Positions 59,034-64,000 of a stretch of DNA of 64,000 nucleotides are shown here, one piece after another. Source of the DNA: Anthoceros angustus (taxonomy: Eukaryota > Streptophyta > Anthocerotopsida > Anthocerotales > Anthocerotaceae); the NCBI GenBank assembly GCA_010909165.1, contig MU008184.1, positions 124,001 through 188,000 on the forward strand, written 5' to 3'. Position numbers and translations under genes: made by a program. Position 1 is the stretch's first letter, and each line of letters starts with the position of its first letter. The notes beneath the pieces were generated by a model. The model was not told the DNA's origin. It did no database searches and was given only the letters and a program-made list of their open reading frames with translations.

Positions 59034-59640
59034 AAGGAATCCCTTCGTCTTTACCGTGTCATGCAAGAAGAAGCCTGCATCTCTGTACCCAACTCTGTGA
59101 CATTTGTGTGCCTCCTGCAGGCATGTACAAATGTGGGCTGGGTCTCAAGCTTTGGAAATAGGGAAGGAGCTCCATTTGTGTGCAGATTAGAGATGGAGGA
59201 CATCAGGCCTGATTTATTTGTAACCAACGATATGTAAGTGTGTGGCAGCCTGGAGGCTGCGCTGAGGGACTGGGTGAAAAAGTTGTTTAACGTGGACTGT
59301 TCTAATCGCAGTACTCCGATCAGGGCATGCATGAATCAGGGGGAGCTTTGGGTCTACAGTGTCATGCAAGAAGAAAGGTACCGCTTTACCCAAGTTTGTA
59401 GCATTTCTGTTCCTCCTGTGCCCAGGCGTGTGCAAATTTGGCAGCTTTGCATCGGGAAAGGCAGCTGCCTGCACAGGTTGAAGAGCAAGGGCTTGAAGCT
59501 GATTGTGGCTGCCAGTTTGATAAACATGGATGGAAAGTTTGGGTGCATGCTTGATGCACATCAGGTGTTTGATTCGTACGTAAAAGGATCATCCCAACTC
59601 GTGCAGGAACCCACATGCGAGGCCGAGCTATGCTATGCCG
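59034..59640 (+). pseudogene. PPR relic, 3' part, continuing after the CACTA element
   Basis: Immediately after the target duplication, the frame ESLRLYRVMQEEACISVPNS then VTFVCLLQACTNVG reads as the continuation of the PPR unit cut at 40,230. Further decayed units follow to about 59.6 kb (YVKGSSQLVQEPTC and others). There are multiple frame changes. Confidence 0.78.
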
Positions 59641-59959
59641 ATGGTGAACCGCATCAAGATGATGACAGCCAGCACAAGTTGAAAGCTCCTACATATAACC
59701 CACATCTTACGAAAGCAGAGCATGGCGACCGATTTCAGAAGACTTTTGTCCCGTGTCGATGGAGCCGGAGCCGCGGCTGCGGTTATTATGAGCTGCCCTT
59801 CCGGGCAGACGGAGGCAATGCTTGACATTCGAATTTCGCTCCCGAGGGCCTCGGTCGGACGTTAGAGCCGGTTGGGAGTGGCAGCAGATCTTGAGGATTC
59901 GCTTAACTTCTGTCTTAGAAGTTGTACTGAAGGCAGATTGGTTTCACAAACAGGAGATC

Positions 59960-61600
59960 GGTGAATCTTCCTGCAATCTTCCCGCCAGGTTACAAAATTC
60001 GTAAAACCTGCCTGTCGTCTAGAATGGAGCCTGGAGCCGTAGTATTCTTCCTCTTGTTCGCGGCCTTCGTGGCTTTAATCATATCCCCCAAATGGTCGAC
60101 GACCTCTTTCAAATTTGCTGCCGCCTCTTGTGAAGACGTTGCTGCCCCCTGCAGCAAAGTTCCAAGGAGTTGGGATTGGGTACCGACCGCAAGAATTGTG
60201 CTCCTGGATGTCCTTCAATGCAGCGGCAATCCCATTGTAAAGCTTGTCACCGAATCTAGCCCTCAGCTGCTTCGACTTGGGATCGTCCGAGTCTACTTCT
60301 TCTGTCCAGTGCATGATGAAACAAAGTCAGGGCAGGATATCGACTCAGCTCGCTACGCAGTGTTCCCTTGTCCTCACCTTCGTCCGCTCCGAGTCGAGGT
60401 AGACCTCCTTGTACGGAAACCAGTCGTGCTTCTTTTATCATGTCATCCCATTCTGAGCTTATTTTCGCAAGGTCAACTTGCCAGTGAGGATGGTTGCAGC
60501 TGGAAATGGGCTTCACCTACATTCAGCTGGGTTTCATGCAGCTGCTTCTGGTTCAACTACATTCACCTGCATGAACGCTAAAGCGGAAATAAAGAGAGCT
60601 TCACCTCTTCTCTTTCAAGTTCGAGCCGCTTCCTTTCAGCTTCATTCTGCCCCTCTTTGATGCTCACTTCCGCATCGCGTTTCGCAAGGTTGCCATTTGT
60701 GCTTCCAACTCACGAGCCCGTCGCTTCATCTCCTGATTGTGCAGCTCTTGCGCTTTTCGAGATTCAGATCTCAGGGGCTCCCTCTGTGTCACAAATTACT
60801 GACTGTTGGCAAAGATGCAGGAAGCATGGAAGCACGAAACCATGACAAATCACAGCTGAGAGGTCCCAAACCTTGTCTGTGCTTCTCTTTGACCAGCTGC
60901 ATTTCCAGCTCCACTTTCTTACTAGCCTGCTCGACAGCCTCCACCCTGTTAGTCATTTTGAAGTTCTCGATATCTGCCTTTGCCTACAACTGCTTTTGAT
61001 GCTGGATGGTTTCATGCAGCTGCTTCTGCAACTGCTCGCTCGTCCTCATTTTCTCTTCCACCAACTGACTCAGTGTCTTTAAAATTATGCTTCTCCCGCA
61101 AGAACTCCCCAACTCTCCCTTTACCATTGTAGTCTTCTTCACGGGCCATCCAACCAAACAGCTCCCTCCCCTTCCGACCGGTCCCATTGTTCTCAAGCCA
61201 ATCTTGCCTTCCCCGATGTTTTCCAAGAAAACTTCTCTCAAACAGTCGGCAGTCCCCATACCCCTCCATATCTCGCTTAAAGATCATAGCCGCAATCTCC
61301 GTGGCCCCGTCGAAACTCGAGAACACCCTCACCTGCTCAGGATGGAACTCAAGCTGCTGCCTCACATCTCCGGGCCCGGGGATGACCCTTCTGCCATCCG
61401 GGCCAACCGTCCCGACATCGTCGATGAGTCCCACCCATGGGTGAACCACCTGGTGCTCGGCCTGAAACCGCACAACGTCACAGCCTGCCCACCCTGGCAA
61501 ACAGTGACACGAAAAGTCACAAACATGACAAGATGCACTCACACAAACCCACCTTCCCGATTCTCCGCCAGCAATCACCCGATCTCCATCCCACACGATT
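59960..61600 (-). pseudogene. XS/XH gene copy, broken
   Basis: Read leftwards: end of a coiled-coil exon and its intron (61,600-61,500), XS domain (HQVVHPWVGLIDDVGTVGPD to LFGWMAREEDYN, 61.48-61.13 kb) without zf-XS, a coiled coil (61.1-60.6 kb), and XH pieces (SSEWDDMIK, KHDWFPYKEVY in another frame, then LRARFGDKLYNGIAAALKDI to GRYPIPTPWNF at 60.3-60.15 kb). One-base shifts near 61.07 and 60.44 kb and a stop in the coiled-coil exon near 60.66 kb break it. Introns sit at the same places as in the 30-kb gene. Confidence 0.75.
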
Positions 61601-61689
61601 TTTTGTTGCTAGCCTCAAGTAACTAGTCTTGACAGGCACTGATGGTCTTCAAAGGCGAACTGGGGATTGAACAAATGCTTCCTGCTTAA

Positions 61690-62140
61690 ACAATCAATGA
61701 GGGGGTCTCCCTCTTATACACTTGCCCAGCCAGACTTCGGCTGTCACTCCAAACTGGCGGAGGTTGAAAGACTTCCTGCCCCATCGCCTGCTGGTTATAC
61801 CCTGCAACTAGAGAGTTCCATGTCAAGTCCGTCAAAACAGTTGCTGAGAATCCTCCATGCTGCCACAGTTCGCTCGTACATATGTTTACCAAACTGTTGA
61901 CCATAACCGCATCAGAGTGATCTCCTCTTTCTCTCATTTGTGCATGAAGGTGCTTCCCCGCCTCCCACGCTGAGTTGCCTATACTTGCACACGCCTGTAG
62001 AAGGCACACAAATGTCACCGAGTCGGTAAGCAACTATCCCTTCTTCTTGCGCATCGCTCTGTAGGGATGAAGGGATTCCTGGCTTCATGGTTATAAGGTA
62101 ACATTCCCGATAACTGGTGCAAGAACCCACATGCAAGACC
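61690..62140 (-). pseudogene. PPR fragment inside the XS array
   Basis: A minus-strand frame reads DSVTFVCLLQACASIGNSAW, then GKHLHAQMRERGDHSDAVMV and NSLVN, typical of DYW-type PPR repeats. It is similar to the relic at 39,340-39,520 on the other strand. It lies between two XS copies. Confidence 0.75.
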
Positions 62141-62400
62141 GAGCTATGCCGCGACATCGACCAGGACGTCGTCGGTGACGTCGACCCAGGCGTCGCCCGC
62201 GACGGAGGGACCAGGACACAGCCAAGGACGCTTCCAGTCGATGGGACACGAACAATTTATTTGAAGTCCACAGATATGGCAGTGTCGCATTAGACGCCCT
62301 CGATCGCTCGGGGGACGTCGATTGGAGACAGCCAAGTTGTTAACGATATCCATCAAGTTCCTTAAAGTTTCTCCTCCAACTCTGAGATTTTCCCAGTTGC
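62141..62400. other. Junction sequence, nothing recognised
   Basis: A GC-rich piece with repeated GACGTCG words (62,160-62,190; 62,313-62,330) between the PPR fragment and the broken coiled-coil exon. A 40-bp phrase at about 62,112-62,152 (GAACCCACATGCAAGACCGA) also occurs at 59,602-59,640. Confidence 0.45.
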
Positions 62401-64000
62401 TAGCTCCGTGCCTGCAACTTTCAGTTTTTCTGTTTCTATCGTCTCCTGTACGAACTACTGTCGTTCGATCTCCATCTTTTGCTCCGCTCTGGTTGCTGAA
62501 TTTCGCTCTCCAGGTTCTTCAGCTCATTCTGTAATTTCGCAAAGCAACGTTCCCTCACAAGTCACTTTAGAAACCTTGTGCACGCAAGCCACAAGAATTT
62601 GCAATTTGTGAAAATGTCATCTAACCTCGTACTTCTCTGTTGGGCTTAGGTGCTCTGTGCGGAACCTGTTCCGAACTTCCATTCCTCGGTGACAGTTTCT
62701 TGCTACTTTTTTTCCTGCACAAACCAGGTCTGAGTTAGTGGGAAACCGCTCCCCTCCCCTCCTCGGCTCGTCGGCACTACGACAAGAAAGCTTCAACTCA
62801 TTTGCTAAAAGGAAAAGAAAAAGATAAAGCTTCACCTCCGGTCCTTCAAGCGAGCTGCTTCGTGTCTGCTTCATTCTGGCTGTCTTTGGTGCTGATCTCC
62901 CTATAGAGCGCCTGCAGGGATGCCATTTGTGCATCCAACTCACGAGCCCGTTGCTGCATCTGCTGATTGTGCAACTCTAGCACTCGTTGAGAATCCGCTC
63001 CCAGGGTTTCCCTCTCTGTCACAGATTACCTCACCGTTGGCAACAGAGGCTGGAAACATGGAAACACGAAACCATGACAAGAACCCAGCTGAGAGGTCCC
63101 AAACCTTGTATGTGCTTCTCTTCCAGCAGCTGCATTTCCAGCTCCGCTTTCTTACTAGTCTCCTCGGCACCCTCCATCCTGTTAGTCGTTTTAATGTTGT
63201 CCGTGTCTGCCTTTTCCAGCAACTGCATTTGCTGTTGGATGGTTTCAGGTGCACGCAGCTGCTTGGGCAACTGCTTGCCAGTCCTCATTTCCTCTTCCAC
63301 CAGCGGGCTCATGGTCATCAAATTATGATTCTTCCGCAAAAACTCCCCGACTTTGCCTTCATCATTGTAGTCTTCTTCACCGGCCATCCAACCATACAGG
63401 TCCGTCCCCTGCCGATCCGTCCCCTTGTTCTCATTCCAATCCTGCCTTCCCCGATGTTTCTGAACAAAACTTCTCTCAAACAGTCGGCAATCCCCATACC
63501 CCTCCACATCTCGCTTAAACATAATAGCCGCGACCCCCATGGGCCCGTCGAAACCCCAGAACACCTTCACCTGCTCGGGATCGAACTCCTCAAACTGCTG
63601 CCTCAGCTCTCCGCGCCCGGGGCTGACCCGTCTGCCATCCGGGTCAAGGGTCTGGGCATTGTAGATGAGTCCCACCCACGGGTGCACCACCTGGTGCTCG
63701 GCCGGGACCCGCTTCGGCGCGGCCTTCATCGTTTCGAACCGCTCTGCCACAGAAAAAAAAGTACCACACAACGTCACTGCCAACCCCCTGGCATCCACTG
63801 ATCACACGACAAGTCAGAAACAAAACAAGATGCACTCACACAAACCCACCTCCTCGATTCTCCTCCTCGACCAACTGCATCTCCAACTCAGCCGTCACCT
63901 TAGCCTGCTCCGAAGCCTCCCCCCTGTTACTGAGGCTGAATTTCTCTGTTTCCGCCCTGGACAGCATATGCGTCTCCTTCTGCTGGTCTACCACCCCCTC
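62401..64000 (-). pseudogene. XS-coiled-coil module with a second module upstream, partial (off the right edge)
   Basis: From the right edge leftwards: a coiled-coil exon end (about 64,000-63,850; LSRAETEKFSLSN) that belongs to a module whose XS domain would lie outside the window; an intron; then a complete XS domain (APKRVPAEHQVVHPWVGLIY to LYGWMAGEEDYN, 63.74-63.36 kb), a coiled coil (63.33-63.1 kb), further exons equivalent to exons 2-4 of the 30-kb gene (EVRNRFRTEHLSPTEKYE at 62.64 kb), and a decayed end near 62.4 kb with stops. No zf-XS precedes the visible XS and no XH follows. Confidence 0.7.

Noticed and set aside
62920-63801. 293-aa plus-strand frame
   Set aside because: It is the antisense shadow of the XS module. 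The minus strand carries the recognisable XS domain.

Overview
The window looks like nuclear DNA of a land plant. It has spliced genes with short GT-AG introns (mostly 60-140 bp), an eukaryotic tRNA-Cys, a nuclear RBCS gene, a DUR3 urea transporter, an MRL1-type PPR gene, XS/XH genes of RNA-directed DNA methylation, and plant CACTA and copia elements. The many DYW-type PPR relics, the small introns and a Rab21-type GTPase point to a compact non-seed plant genome (bryophyte or lycophyte grade). I cannot name the species.

Left part (1-31 kb), mostly single-copy genes: MRL1-like PPR (-, runs off the left edge); nucleoporin NDC1 (+, 4 exons); DUR3 urea/H+ symporter (+, 14 exons, reconstructed without a frameshift, about 685 aa); a foldback MITE; tRNA-Cys(GCA); two related arginine-rich microprotein genes (12.3 and 14.0 kb); a gene-poor, repeat-rich AT-leaning stretch (14.3-20.8 kb); a MAA3/SEN1-type helicase (-); a Rab21-type GTPase (+, 6 exons); and an FDM/IDN2-like zf-XS/XS/coiled-coil/XH gene (-, 6 exons, about 684 aa) with a long perfect hairpin in its leader.

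Middle (31-40 kb): a decayed copia pol (+), a small possible gene at 33.66 kb, a second FDM-like gene whose XH domain has largely degenerated (-), an RBCS gene with an unclear start codon (-), and PPR relics.

Right (40-64 kb): a CACTA element of about 18.8 kb (40,231-59,031), flanked by the 3-bp target duplication GGA, sits inside a PPR relic that resumes on its other side. Its modules are each duplicated or triplicated in series, and the copies differ mainly by tiny indels. Beyond it (59.9-64 kb) are broken XS/XH copies on the minus strand, including back-to-back XS-coiled-coil modules running off the right edge. XS genes therefore occur at four places here (30, 35.5, 61 and 63.5 kb), a local expansion of silencing genes next to large transposons.

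Exon limits come from reading frame, GT/AG sites and remembered family conservation. No alignment or transcript data were available.
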